Below, in pieces: positions 1 to 10,385 of a DNA stretch of 64,000 nucleotides. Below the pieces are notes generated by a model. It was given only the letters and a program-made list of their open reading frames with translations. It was not told the DNA's origin and did not search any database. Both the position numbers and the translations under genes were made by a program. Source of the stretch: Vibrio sp. AND4 (lineage in GTDB: Bacteria; Pseudomonadota; Gammaproteobacteria; Enterobacterales; Vibrionaceae); assembly GCF_000171815.1 (NCBI RefSeq), contig NZ_ABGR01000008.1:1-64000 (forward strand), written 5' to 3'. Position 1 is the first letter of the stretch. The number at the start of each line of letters is the position of its first letter.

Positions 1-752
1 AGCGAGCCAAAGCGATGCTGCGTGTAAAAGAGAAAGAATTTAAAGCCGCAGAATCTCTGAAAAGTCGCGGGCTGCAAGGTGAAGTTGCGTTTGCTACGGC
101 GCAAGCTGCACTTGTCGATGCTCGTGCAAACCTCAGCAACGTTGAAATTGCGCTGAAAAATACCACAGTAAGAGCCCCTTTCGATGGCATTCTTGATCAC
201 AGATTCGTTGAGTTGGGTGATTTTGTCGGCGTTGGGGACCCTATCGCTACTGTGATAGATCTAGAGAAGTTAGCCATTGAAGTGAATGTCAGTGAGCGTC
301 ATATTCAGTTCCTTAAACAAGGTCAACAGGCTGATGTTCGTACCGTCAATAATACCCATCACTTAGGCACGATTCGTTATATCGGGCGTGTTTCTTCTTT
401 CTCGACTAATACTTTTCCAATTGAAATTGAAATTGATAACCGTGAGAGCCTTATGCCAGCTGGGACCAGTACAGAAGTTGTGCTGTCCTTGAGTGAGGTC
501 TTGGCTGTGAAAGTGACCGCAGCCATGCTGGCGTTAGATGAGGAAGGCAACCTTGGCATCAAAACACTGCGCGATCAGCACGTTCATTTTGTTCCTATCC
601 AACTGGTGAAAGCCGAGAAAGATGGTGTGTGGTTATCTGGACTGGGCAAACAAGTGGATATTATTGTTCTTGGGCAAGGCTTTGCGCGTGATGGCGATTT
701 GGTGATGGCGACCAAAGTTGGTGACGCCATCGAAGCTGCGAATCAGCAGTAG
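1..752 (+). CDS. RND efflux periplasmic adaptor (MFP), 5' end outside window
   Basis: Membrane fusion protein that would link the RND pump encoded next to an outer-membrane channel. The reading frame is open to the window edge, so the true start lies upstream; about 250 residues are visible. Seen: an alpha-helical hairpin remnant, then a lipoyl/barrel-sandwich half (VRAPFDGILDHRFVELGD), then a beta-barrel domain with LEKLAIEVNVSERHIQFL. It ends 9 bp before the permease start with an AGGGAGG ribosome site between, so the two form an operon. Substrate is not predictable. In V. cholerae the pair next to the M23/tyrS genes is, from memory, VexL-VexM; I do not assign that name. Confidence 0.85.
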   Translation, partial: RAKAMLRVKEKEFKAAESLKSRGLQGEVAFATAQAALVDARANLSNVEIALKNTTVRAPFDGILDHRFVELGDFVGVGDPIATVIDLEKLAIEVNVSERHIQFLKQGQQADVRTVNNTHHLGTIRYIGRVSSFSTNTFPIEIEIDNRESLMPAGTSTEVVLSLSEVLAVKVTAAMLALDEEGNLGIKTLRDQHVHFVPIQLVKAEKDGVWLSGLGKQVDIIVLGQGFARDGDLVMATKVGDAIEAANQQ

Positions 753-761
753 GGAGGCAAT

Positions 762-3700
762 ATGTTTGCTCTAATTGATGCTGCATTATCACGCGCACGT
801 ACCATGGTCACTTTGTTGGTGATGATTTTGATTGCTGGTGTGATCACTTACATTACGATTCCCAAAGAGTCGAGCCCTGATATTACTATCCCGATTATCT
901 ATGTTTCCGTTGGGCACCAAGGTATTTCTCCAACTGATGCCGAACGCTTACTGGTTCGTCCAATAGAGCAAGAGCTGCGGTCAATCGAAGGTGTTAAGGA
1001 GATGACTGCGATTGCTTCTGAAGGACACGCGTCGGTCACGCTTGAGTTTAGTGTTGGCGTTGATTTGGCAGAAGCGATGGCGGATGTACGTGACGCTGTC
1101 GATCTTGCAAAGCCTAAATTACCGGAAGACAGTGACGAGCCAACCGTGAACGAGGTGACATTTGCCTCGGAAGAGCCCGTCCTCACCCTGGTGTTGTATG
1201 GTACGGTGCCCGAGCGCACAACGGTGCAGATCGCTCGAGCATTGCGCGACAAACTAGAAAGTTATCGTCAGGTACTCGAAGTTGATATTGCTGGGGATCG
1301 TGAGGATATCGTCGAGATCGTGGTCGATCCGTTGTTGATGGAGAGCTATGGTTTAGATCAAGCGGATATCTACAATTTGGTGGCGTTAAATAACCGAGTC
1401 GTTGCTGCGGGCTTTGTAGACACGGGATACGGTCGTTTCTCAGTCAAAGTTCCTTCGGTGTTTGATTCTCTTAAAGATGTATTGGAGTTGCCCATTAAGG
1501 TGGACGGCAAAGAGGTGATTACTTTTGGTGATGTTGCGACCGTGCGTCGCGCCTTCCGTGACCCAGAGAGCTTTGCACGTTTAGACGGTATTCCTGCAGT
1601 CGTACTGGATGTCAAAAAACGCGCGGGTGAAAATATTATTGAAACGGTGGCGCTCGTCAAACAAGTGCTGAATGAAGCGCAAAAGCGAGCGGATTGGCCT
1701 AGCAATTTACAAGTCAAATACACTTGGGATCAGTCCGATGACGTTAAGCTGATGCTCAACGATCTGCAAAACAACATTCTTTCTGCGATTATTTTAGTGA
1801 TTATTGTCATTATCGCGATACTTGGTGTGCGCACCGCACTTTTGGTGGGAATTTCCATTCCGGGCTCTTTTCTTACTGGCTTACTCGTACTTTCAGTGTT
1901 TGGCTTGACGGTCAACATTGTCGTGCTTTTCGCACTCATTATGGCGGTCGGCATGTTAGTAGACGGGGCCATCGTGGTGACGGAATTTGCAGATCGACGG
2001 ATGCAAGAGGGGACGTCACGAAAAGAAGCCTATCGCGATGCGGCAAAACGAATGGCGTGGCCGATCACCGCTTCGACGGCGACGACGCTGGCTGCATTTG
2101 CTCCACTTTTGTTTTGGCCTGATATTACTGGCGAGTTCATGAAGTATTTGCCATTAACCTTGATTGCAACCCTCAGTGCCTCACTTATGATGGCATTGCT
2201 ATTCGTTCCAGTGATTGGCGGTATTATTGGTAAGCCACAAGTGGTTAACCCCAACATCCAGCGAGAGATGATCGACCTTCATCATGGTGAGTTCGATAAG
2301 GCCACCGGCATTACCAAGCTTTACTACCGAACCTTATCGGTCGCTATTCGACATCCCCTTAAAGTTCTCTTAATGGCAATATTACTTGCTTGCGGTGTTG
2401 GTTTTACCTACAGCAAAGCAGGATTAGGAGCAGAATTCTTTCCAGAAGTAGACCCTGCTTTTTTTACCGTAAAAGTGCGTTCTTACGGCGATTTATCGAT
2501 CAATGAAAAAGACGCCGTAATGAAAGAAATTGACCAGGTCATGTTAGGCCATGATGAGTTTGAAAGTGTCTACACACGAACTGGCGCCAGTTCAAATGAT
2601 GGCGATGAGATTGGTCAAATTCAGATCACACCAGTCGATTGGCAATATAGGCGTAAAGTTAAGGACATTATTGAAGAGCTCAAACAGACCACCAGTCAAT
2701 TCTCCGGCGTGGAATTGGAATACAAATTCCCAGATGCTGGGCCACCTGTTGAACACGATCTTGTCATCGAAATATCGGCGCAGAATTCAAGCCTAGATCA
2801 ATTAGACAATGCTGCCAAGATGGTTCGCTACTGGGCTGACCGAAACTCAGCGTTGACTAACGTGAGTGATACCACCAACAAAGACGGTATAGATTGGCAG
2901 GTCGATATTCGTAGAGACGATGCCTCGCGCTTTTCTGCCGATGCGACTCTGGTCGGTAACACGGTTCAGTTTGTGACTAACGGATTGAAGATCGGTGACT
3001 ATTTACCAGATGATGCTGACGAAGAAGTTGATATTTTAGTGCGTTATCCAAGAGACAAGCGGGATATTGGGCGCTTTGATCAATTGCGTGTAAAAACGGC
3101 GGCAGGCCTGGTGCCGATCACAAACTTTGCACAAATCAAACCGGAGCATAAGCAAGACACCATTCGTCGTGTAGATGGACGTCGCGTGGTAAAGGTTAAA
3201 GCGGATATGGTCGCAGGCTATAACCTTGCTCTCGAGTTACCCAAGATTACGACAGCAGTGTCACAATTGGGGTTACCTGAAGGGATAGAGTTTAAAATCC
3301 GTGGACAAAATGAAGAACAAGAGAACTCTTCAGCCTTTTTGCAAAATGCCTTTATAGTGGCTCTAGGCGTTATGGCCCTGATTTTGATTACTCAATTTAA
3401 CAGCTTCTATCAGGCCTTTTTGATTTTAAGCGCTGTGCTGTTTTCTACGGTTGGTGTGTTCGCTGGTTTACTGCTTTTCCAGAAGCCATTTGGCATCATT
3501 ATGTCGGGTATTGGGGTGATTGCATTAGCTGGTATCGTAGTGAATAACAATATCGTACTGATTGATACTTACAACCAAATGCGTAAACGTGGGTTAGAAA
3601 AGTCAGACGCGATTTTGCGTACGGGAGTACAACGTCTGCGACCGGTGTTATTGACCACAGTAACGACTATTCTTGGTTTGCTGCCAATGGTGTTGGAGAT

Positions 3701-3896
3701 GAATATCGATCTGGTGAATCAGAAAATAGAATTCGGCGCACCGAGCACACAGTGGTGGTCTCAACTAGCCACCGCTGTTGCTGGTGGCTTGGCTTTTGCG
3801 ACAATATTGACATTGGTTCTGACGCCTTGTTTGTTAATGCTTGGTCGCGAGCACAATATCGATGACGTTGCGTCAAAACGTGAAGAGGCAGCGTAA
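762..3896 (+). CDS. RND efflux permease (AcrB/HAE family)
   Basis: Inner-membrane proton-driven drug/solute exporter of 1044 residues, the usual RND length, with TM1 at residues 9-30, a large periplasmic loop, a TM2-6 bundle around 330-480, a second loop and a C-terminal bundle around 860-1030. The proton-relay region is unlike AcrB: TM4 reads VGMLVDGAIVV with Asp401 followed by Gly402 where AcrB has Asp407-Asp408, and the TM10 Lys940 equivalent is Asn928 (VVNNNIVLID). These changes suggest a different relay or subfamily. Start ATG follows AGGGAGG. It is co-transcribed with the adaptor upstream and ends in a hairpin that encloses its stop codon. Confidence 0.92.
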   Translation: MFALIDAALSRARTMVTLLVMILIAGVITYITIPKESSPDITIPIIYVSVGHQGISPTDAERLLVRPIEQELRSIEGVKEMTAIASEGHASVTLEFSVGVDLAEAMADVRDAVDLAKPKLPEDSDEPTVNEVTFASEEPVLTLVLYGTVPERTTVQIARALRDKLESYRQVLEVDIAGDREDIVEIVVDPLLMESYGLDQADIYNLVALNNRVVAAGFVDTGYGRFSVKVPSVFDSLKDVLELPIKVDGKEVITFGDVATVRRAFRDPESFARLDGIPAVVLDVKKRAGENIIETVALVKQVLNEAQKRADWPSNLQVKYTWDQSDDVKLMLNDLQNNILSAIILVIIVIIAILGVRTALLVGISIPGSFLTGLLVLSVFGLTVNIVVLFALIMAVGMLVDGAIVVTEFADRRMQEGTSRKEAYRDAAKRMAWPITASTATTLAAFAPLLFWPDITGEFMKYLPLTLIATLSASLMMALLFVPVIGGIIGKPQVVNPNIQREMIDLHHGEFDKATGITKLYYRTLSVAIRHPLKVLLMAILLACGVGFTYSKAGLGAEFFPEVDPAFFTVKVRSYGDLSINEKDAVMKEIDQVMLGHDEFESVYTRTGASSNDGDEIGQIQITPVDWQYRRKVKDIIEELKQTTSQFSGVELEYKFPDAGPPVEHDLVIEISAQNSSLDQLDNAAKMVRYWADRNSALTNVSDTTNKDGIDWQVDIRRDDASRFSADATLVGNTVQFVTNGLKIGDYLPDDADEEVDILVRYPRDKRDIGRFDQLRVKTAAGLVPITNFAQIKPEHKQDTIRRVDGRRVVKVKADMVAGYNLALELPKITTAVSQLGLPEGIEFKIRGQNEEQENSSAFLQNAFIVALGVMALILITQFNSFYQAFLILSAVLFSTVGVFAGLLLFQKPFGIIMSGIGVIALAGIVVNNNIVLIDTYNQMRKRGLEKSDAILRTGVQRLRPVLLTTVTTILGLLPMVLEMNIDLVNQKIEFGAPSTQWWSQLATAVAGGLAFATILTLVLTPCLLMLGREHNIDDVASKREEAA

Positions 3897-3910
3897 GCTG
3901 CCTCTTGATT
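3883..3910 (+). terminator. Hairpin enclosing the RND permease stop codon
   Basis: Perfect 10-bp stem AAGAGGCAGC / GCTGCCTCTT with loop GTAA, the TAA being the stop codon of the permease. The T-tract is weak (TTGATTGTTG). It lies between convergent genes and may end transcription from either side. Confidence 0.6.
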
Positions 3911-3934
3911 GTTGTTCAATTCACATTGTTTCTA

Positions 3935-5224
3935 TTACTTTTTTGCGAGTAACTTACTGTAGCGATCCAGTTTAGCCATGCTGATTTTTGCGTTTGCCAA
4001 GAAGGTTTGTTTCGCTTTACCTGTCAGAGACTTCGATTGTGGTAAGTTGACCGTTCTTGGGTTCTTATGAACGCCGTTAACCAAGAACTCGTAATGCAGG
4101 TGTGGGCCAGTTACGCGTCCTGTACCACCTAAGGTACCAATGGTTTGGCCTTGTTTAACCCGTTGACCCGTTTTAACCGTTCGCTTGGTTAAGTGTAAGT
4201 ACTTAGTGATATAAGTGTTGCTGTGTTTAATGAACACATAGTTTCCGTTGAATTTGTTGTACGCAGACTTTTGTACGACACCATTGCCTGCCGCCCAAAT
4301 TGGTGTACCTACAGGCGCAGCATAATCGGTACCTCGGTGTGGGCGAATTCTGCCTGTCACAGGGTGCAAGCGACGAGGATTAAAGTTAGAGCTGACTCGG
4401 CGGAAATCCAAAGGTGCTCTCAAGAAAGCTTTCTTCATTGCGCGACCATTCTCGTCGTAGTATTTGCCACTTTTCTCATCCAAGATTGCGGTAAAAGTGT
4501 CACCTTGGTTGTTAAAGATTGCGGCTATGATTTTCCCACGTCCAATGACTTCGCCTTCAACGACTTCCTCTTGGTAAAGCACACGGAAGGAGTCGTTTTT
4601 ACGAATATCCAAAGCGAAATCGATATCCCATCCAAACATACCAGCCAGTTCCATAATTTGGTTTGCATTCAAACCAGAGGTGATCCCAGCATTCCAAAAG
4701 TTGGATTCGATCCTTGCTTCGGCGTAATTGTATTGATAGTCGACTTCTTTTTTGTCCACCTCAGAAACGTATTTGTCGCCTTGTAATCTGACGCGGAAGG
4801 TTTCAAAGGCATTCAGTGTCCGTTTGAGCTGAACAAAGTTGTTGTGTTCATCAAAGCCAAATAGCAACTTGTCGCCAGGACGAAGCCGAGTGAGTTGCTG
4901 TTTGATCTCTTTATCTGATGTGATCAACTTGTGGAGAAGGCGAGGGGATAAACCGACACGGTTAAAAAGCACTGCAGCACTCTCCCCATTTTTTACTTTG
5001 TATGTTTCCCAGCGCAGAACAGAGGATAGAGTAGAAGAGGCGCCTTGCTCAGATAAATTTACAGAAATCGGTACCGAATAATGCTCACCAACTTTGAGTC
5101 GGTTTTGCTGCGGGTCGAGGTCTTGCGGATCGGGTAAGAAGAACAGTGTGGCGATGATCTGCACACTAAAAAAACCGATCAATATTTTGTGCAAGAGTGG
5201 TAGTCGGACAAAAATTGAATGCAT
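3935..5224 (-). CDS. M23 peptidoglycan DD-endopeptidase (MepM/Shy type)
   Basis: Zinc metallo-endopeptidase that cuts peptide crosslinks in murein during wall growth. Start chosen at ATG 5224, giving 429 aa; a TTG at 5263 in frame would add 13 residues. An N-terminal membrane anchor (HKILIGFFSVQIIATLFFL) is followed by a LysM/OapA-like region (VKNGESAAVLFNRVGLSP), a linker domain, and the C-terminal LytM fold. The zinc and catalytic motifs are intact: HRGTDYAAPVGTP (HxxxD), HLTKR and the final GPHLHYE. Architecture matches E. coli MepM and the Vibrio Shy enzymes. It is divergent from tyrS, with about 130 bp between starts. Confidence 0.93.
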   Translation of the reverse strand: MHSIFVRLPLLHKILIGFFSVQIIATLFFLPDPQDLDPQQNRLKVGEHYSVPISVNLSEQGASSTLSSVLRWETYKVKNGESAAVLFNRVGLSPRLLHKLITSDKEIKQQLTRLRPGDKLLFGFDEHNNFVQLKRTLNAFETFRVRLQGDKYVSEVDKKEVDYQYNYAEARIESNFWNAGITSGLNANQIMELAGMFGWDIDFALDIRKNDSFRVLYQEEVVEGEVIGRGKIIAAIFNNQGDTFTAILDEKSGKYYDENGRAMKKAFLRAPLDFRRVSSNFNPRRLHPVTGRIRPHRGTDYAAPVGTPIWAAGNGVVQKSAYNKFNGNYVFIKHSNTYITKYLHLTKRTVKTGQRVKQGQTIGTLGGTGRVTGPHLHYEFLVNGVHKNPRTVNLPQSKSLTGKAKQTFLANAKISMAKLDRYSKLLAKK

Positions 5225-5348
5225 AAGGTACTTGATTAATAAATTAAACGTAAAAATTGACAACTACCTAGTCTAACGTGTTTCAAAATGCATCGCTATT
5301 CAAGTAAGATGTTGAACTATTATATTTTTGCCAAATCTGTGGGAGTGA

Positions 5349-6541
<1,193 letters not shown>

Positions 6542-6569
6542 TCGGTAAGAGCTCTAAATGAAAGCGCCT

Positions 6570-6606
6570 ACCGAGCGGTTTATTTTCCGTCACCGCTCGG
6601 TTTTCA
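6570..6606 (+). terminator. tyrS terminator
   Basis: Stem ACCGAGCGGT / ACCGCTCGGT (6570-6579 with 6592-6601) followed by TTTTC. It sits about 30 bp after the tyrS stop and before convergent dacB. Confidence 0.8.
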
Positions 6607-6690
6607 AGCTGGACTCAGCCGTTTGGTGAGCCTAGTCTTGGCATCGATTGTCGATATTTCAGATATGTGGATCTACTTTGCCGTAGCGCA

Positions 6691-8145
6691 CTACTTCTTA
6701 GGCGTTTTCTTAGGCGTTGCCTGACTGAAATTCACAATGTCTTGATAGAATTGCTTTTCAAATTGCGTGATAGGGGGGACGGCAGGTTTGTTATCGTCCC
6801 TTTTTTCTGGAAAATAGTCAGATACAAACTGAACAAACACTGTGTTTGGTTTGCCGTTTTTATCTAATCCATACCCCGCCATATTGTATGTCCCATACAG
6901 AGAGCCGCTCTTTGCTATCAATTGCCCTTTGATGGGCGCTTTACGCATGCTTCTACGATATTGCAAAGTCCCTGATACCCCCGATTTGGGCATAATGGCA
7001 ATCAGGCCTAACTCGTTCTCATGTCGCCAAATATAACGCAATATAGCCGCCATAGCGGGCGCTGAGATTCGATTATTACGTGATAAGCCAGAGCCGTCTT
7101 CTAGCCTCGCATCACGGATATCGACACCAGTATTCGCAAGGATGATCTGCTTGATGGCCTCTGTGCCGTTCGTAAAGCTACCCGGCTGAATAAAAAACTT
7201 CGCACCAAGTGTTTTCGTCAACGTATCAGCAATCAAGTTGTCTGAGTGTTTCAGCATTTGGTCCAACAGCTGTGGCAACGGTTTAGACTTGTGTATCGCA
7301 AGCAGTTTACGTTGCTTTTCTGGAGCCTTACCAATTCGAACATTGCCTTTTAGTGAAATACCGACTTGCTTAAGCAGCTTTTGGACTTTTTGACTGGTGT
7401 AGTGTTCAGGATCTTGCACAGCAAATTTCAGCGGGAGAGGCTTGTCGCCGCGGTCAACCAAGCAGCCCGTTAGCTGGTATGTGTTGTCTGGGTTAGCAAT
7501 CAAATCCAAATTGCAGTGACGGCTCTTCTGGACACTTTTAGACACAGTTTGCACATTGGTTTTTACCTTTATTGGTTGATGTTCAGGAACGTAGACACGA
7601 GTCGTACCATTTTTCTTTGTGTAGATAGATGCCTGAACACAGTTATCATTCAATGTAATTGCAGATGCGGGCGCACTATAGCAAACCCCAAGAATGTCCC
7701 ATGGCCAACCCACAGCGCGGTTATAACCAGTAAAAGCGCTGTTATCTAACCAAAGGTTGCCTTTAATTTTATCAAAGCCATTTTTCTTGGCTCTCGTTAG
7801 CATGGCCTTTAGATCTTGAGTGAGTAACGTTGGATCCCCAGAAAAAGTAAGCACAGCATCTGAGCTTGAACTTTCTAAAGTCGTTCGAAACGCAAAGTTG
7901 TTTCCTAGTTCGAGTTTTGCCGCCAATGCAGTGATAACTTTTAGCGTACTGGCAGGTGGAAAATATTGGTCGGTTGGCTGAATAGAGGTGAGCTCACTTT
8001 GGTCGTTGAGCTTTTCAGCAATCAAGCTAATACGAGAGCCTTGTGGCAGTAACTCTTGGTGAGGATAGGCCTCTTGATGAAGATCTGCCATTGATGCGAA
8101 TGGAGCGAGACTAAAAAAAAGCAATAAAGAACAACGTAGGCGCAT
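6691..8145 (-). CDS. dacB: D-alanyl-D-alanine carboxypeptidase/endopeptidase (PBP4)
   Basis: Periplasmic class-C low-molecular-mass penicillin-binding protein that trims and cleaves murein peptides. 484 aa with a signal peptide (cleaved near SMA at about residue 20). The three penicilloyl-serine transferase motifs are present: SxxK as STLK at 66-69, SxN as SDN (SDNLIADT), and KTG as KSG (AKSGSLYGTYNMAG). The long insert between the first two motifs is typical of PBP4. It is a single gene on the minus strand between tyrS and ompU; a porin terminator separates it from ompU, so it probably has its own promoter in 8146-8212. Confidence 0.95.
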   Translation of the reverse strand: MRLRCSLLLFFSLAPFASMADLHQEAYPHQELLPQGSRISLIAEKLNDQSELTSIQPTDQYFPPASTLKVITALAAKLELGNNFAFRTTLESSSSDAVLTFSGDPTLLTQDLKAMLTRAKKNGFDKIKGNLWLDNSAFTGYNRAVGWPWDILGVCYSAPASAITLNDNCVQASIYTKKNGTTRVYVPEHQPIKVKTNVQTVSKSVQKSRHCNLDLIANPDNTYQLTGCLVDRGDKPLPLKFAVQDPEHYTSQKVQKLLKQVGISLKGNVRIGKAPEKQRKLLAIHKSKPLPQLLDQMLKHSDNLIADTLTKTLGAKFFIQPGSFTNGTEAIKQIILANTGVDIRDARLEDGSGLSRNNRISAPAMAAILRYIWRHENELGLIAIMPKSGVSGTLQYRRSMRKAPIKGQLIAKSGSLYGTYNMAGYGLDKNGKPNTVFVQFVSDYFPEKRDDNKPAVPPITQFEKQFYQDIVNFSQATPKKTPKK

Positions 8146-8212
8146 AGTGACACTTCATAAAGTTAATGATGCAATTGAGTATATACCGAAAAATCACACA
8201 ATTCTGAATATA

Positions 8213-8243
8213 AAAAATGCCCGCATTGTGCGGGCATTTTATC
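8213..8243 (-). terminator. ompU terminator
   Basis: Stem AAAATGCCCGCA / TGCGGGCATTTT with a short loop, directly downstream of ompU; read on the minus strand it ends in a T-tract. It insulates ompU from dacB. Confidence 0.85.
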
Positions 8244-8261
8244 TTCAAGTCGTGAGACTTA

Positions 8262-9266
8262 TTAGAAGTCGTAGCGTAGACCTAGAGCTAGCTCGTCTTC
8301 TGCGTCAGCCTTAGTCGCTACGCTATTGCCCGCAACCGTTGAGCCAAGCTTATCGCCAGCATCAATTAGGTTGAAGTTGTACGATACGTAGCCACGGAAG
8401 TTAGGCTTGAAGTAGTAAGAAGCGTCAACTGCGAAGTTGTTTGCAGACGTTTCGTTATTAGTTTCAGCAGTGTTGTATGTAGAAGTGAATACAGTTTGAC
8501 CTAGAGTGTAAGCACCTGCTAGTTCGTAACCTGTGTAGTCTACAGTAGAGTTGTTTGAAGCTTCTTTTTCACCGTCAGTGAATACACCAGCGAAGTATAG
8601 ATCGCTCATAGTGTAAGAAGCAGCAAGCATGTATTCGTTCGCTTCAGATTGATCTGCGTAACCAGCACCTAGCTCAAGACCTGTGTCTGCAACAGCGTAG
8701 ATTGCAGATAGAGAGTAACCGTCTTGACCGTTGTCTGTGAACTCACCGTTTGTTTCTTGACGGTCTGCAAAACGGTAGCTAGCTTTAACTGCTAGGTTTT
8801 CGAATTGACCTTTGTAAGAGAACATGTTGTCAGAGCGGTCAGCTGCAGCTAGTTTATCAGCCGCTGAGTTACCGTGGTATGCCATGATATCGGTAAAGTC
8901 AGTAATAACGCCTAATGCACCTTCGTTTTTACCGTAAGTCATTTCACCGAATTCACCACCTAGACCAGCGTAAGCGTAACGAGTGTCCAAGTTGCTGCTA
9001 CCGTCTACACCACCTTGTTCATTTGTGGTGAACTCACCTTCCCAGAAACCAACACCGTATAGGTTGTCATTGATCGCTTGAGTGCCAAGGAAGTTTAGAC
9101 GGATACGAGAGTTATCCGCTACGTCGCCATCTTGCATAGATAGACGTGCTTCAGCACGGCCGCCCATTTCTAGAGAAGTGCCGTCTTGGTTGTAAAGCTC
9201 AGCTGCGTTAACGCCAGTTGCCATAGCTGCTACAGATACAGAAAGAGCAAGTAGAGTCTTTTTCAT
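8262..9266 (-). CDS. ompU: Outer-membrane porin OmpU
   Basis: Trimeric general diffusion porin, a major Vibrio outer-membrane protein. 334 aa: signal peptide 1-21 (cut after GVNA), mature start AELYNQDG, alternating beta strands throughout, and the terminal phenylalanine (LALGLRYDF) needed for outer-membrane assembly. The N-terminus and gene neighbourhood (dacB upstream on the map, greA divergent) match Vibrio ompU. In the family ToxR activates expression; the 460-bp upstream region is strongly A/T-rich, but I could not fix exact ToxR boxes. Codon use looks like that of a highly expressed gene. Confidence 0.94.
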   Translation of the reverse strand: MKKTLLALSVSVAAMATGVNAAELYNQDGTSLEMGGRAEARLSMQDGDVADNSRIRLNFLGTQAINDNLYGVGFWEGEFTTNEQGGVDGSSNLDTRYAYAGLGGEFGEMTYGKNEGALGVITDFTDIMAYHGNSAADKLAAADRSDNMFSYKGQFENLAVKASYRFADRQETNGEFTDNGQDGYSLSAIYAVADTGLELGAGYADQSEANEYMLAASYTMSDLYFAGVFTDGEKEASNNSTVDYTGYELAGAYTLGQTVFTSTYNTAETNNETSANNFAVDASYYFKPNFRGYVSYNFNLIDAGDKLGSTVAGNSVATKADAEDELALGLRYDF

Positions 9267-9735
9267 CTTATTTGTCCTAGTTAGCTGTCCATAATCATTG
9301 TTTTATGGGGGAGAGGTTATCTCTCACAAGTTATTATTGTGCGTATAGTTTCACTCGTGAGAATCGCCCACATTCGAAAAATCTATGACGTAACAACTTG
9401 CCGAACATGTTTTACTGCTAAAGTTTCCTTATCAGTTAGTAAAATGATATAAATTCAAATTACGAACACCGTTCAATTGTTATCTTTTTTAGTTTAAGCT
9501 GTTGTTTGCAAGTGACTTTTCCTGTGCTCACATTGCCATGACATTGATTTGTTTTTATCTTTTTTGATTTTTTTGGTGTGATGAGCCGTCCTGCATTTCA
9601 ATAAGTTGTGATGATAAATGAGCATGGATGAATTTGACAACTTTGAATTTCTGAGGCTGTTACGCTGTGAAATCGAATTAGGGTGATTTCATATCGTAGT
9701 TTGTTTAAACTAACGGAAACGAATCTTTGAACGCA
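9267..9735. promoter_or_regulatory. ompU/greA divergent regulatory region
   Basis: 470 bp without a gene. It is A/T-rich with T-runs (about 9480-9580), as expected of an H-NS/ToxR-type porin promoter. A TTGACA at 9634-9639 points toward greA but has no good -10 at 17 bp. An inverted repeat TGAAATC / GATTTCA lies in the greA leader at about 9667-9691. No ORF in it looks real. Confidence 0.45.
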
Positions 9736-9769
9736 CTACCTAACCTTCCGGTTGGGTGGGCTTTTTTTG
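9736..9769 (+). terminator. Attenuator-like terminator in the greA leader
   Basis: Ten-pair stem CTACCTAACC / GGTTGGGTGG (9736-9745 with 9750-9759, loop TTCC, including G-T pairs) then GC and seven Ts at 9762-9768. It lies about 33 bp before the greA start, in the sense direction. E. coli greA has a leader terminator that yields the small RNA GraL; this is the same arrangement by position. Function here is inferred. Confidence 0.7.
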
Positions 9770-9801
9770 TCCAAAGACACCTTTGGCCTAGAGGTTATAT
9801 A

Positions 9802-10275
9802 ATGGAAAAAGTTCCAATGACATCACGTGGTGAGCAATTACTACGTACTGAGCTTGAGAGACTACTCAAGCTTCGCCCACAAATTTCACAAGCCATCGCA
9901 GAAGCGCGTGAATTAGGCGATTTGAAAGAAAACGCTGAATACCACGCTGCTCGTGAAGAACAAGGTATCTGTGAGGCACAAATTCGTGATATTGAATTCA
10001 AACTGTCTGTTGCTCAAGTCATTGACGTAACAACGATGGATAACACAGGTAAAGTGATATTTGGTTCAACCGTTACGCTTATCGACTGTGATACAGAAGA
10101 AGAAAAGACTTACCAGATCGTTGGTGATGACGAAGCGGACATCAAAGCCGGTCGCATCTCTGTAAGCTCTCCAATCGCACGTGGCCTAATCGGTAAAATG
10201 GAAGGTGACGAAGTCGTCATTCAAACCCCTGGTGGTGCGAAAGACTTTGAAATCGACAGTGTTGAGTACATCTAA
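9802..10275 (+). CDS. greA: Transcription elongation factor GreA
   Basis: Binds the RNA polymerase secondary channel and stimulates cleavage of backtracked RNA. 157 aa, standard length: N-terminal antiparallel coiled coil ([20 protein letters not shown] to about residue 75, with the tip acidic pair in [11 protein letters not shown]) and C-terminal FKBP-like domain ending [10 protein letters not shown]. Start set at ATG 9802 because GreA proteins begin MEKVPMT and a GAGG lies 8 bp upstream; the longer frame from 9727 would run through the leader terminator. Likely regulated by the attenuator just upstream. Confidence 0.96.
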   Translation: MEKVPMTSRGEQLLRTELERLLKLRPQISQAIAEARELGDLKENAEYHAAREEQGICEAQIRDIEFKLSVAQVIDVTTMDNTGKVIFGSTVTLIDCDTEEEKTYQIVGDDEADIKAGRISVSSPIARGLIGKMEGDEVVIQTPGGAKDFEIDSVEYI

Positions 10276-10337
10276 TTAAGTGATGCTCACTATTTGCTGA
10301 TACAAACCATATTCGCTGATATGAACGATAGATGCAA

Positions 10338-10366
10338 AAAAGGTCGCCCATGGCGACCTTTTCTTC
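10338..10366. terminator. Bidirectional greA/yhbY terminator
   Basis: Perfect 11-bp stem AAAAGGTCGCC / GGCGACCTTTT with loop CAT between two convergent genes, giving a T-tract on both strands. Confidence 0.88.
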
Positions 10367-10385
10367 TTCCGTAGTGTAAGTGGCG

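Noticed and set aside
4223..4786. 187-codon plus-strand ORF within the M23 gene
   Set aside because: Antisense shadow; the minus-strand frame carries intact LytM motifs.
9267..9560. ToxR boxes upstream of ompU
   Set aside because: TNAAA-like words are abundant in A/T-rich DNA; no pair with correct spacing stood out, so no site is called.
9727..9801. Longer GreA N-terminus
   Set aside because: Would translate through the leader terminator; GreA proteins start at MEKVPMT.
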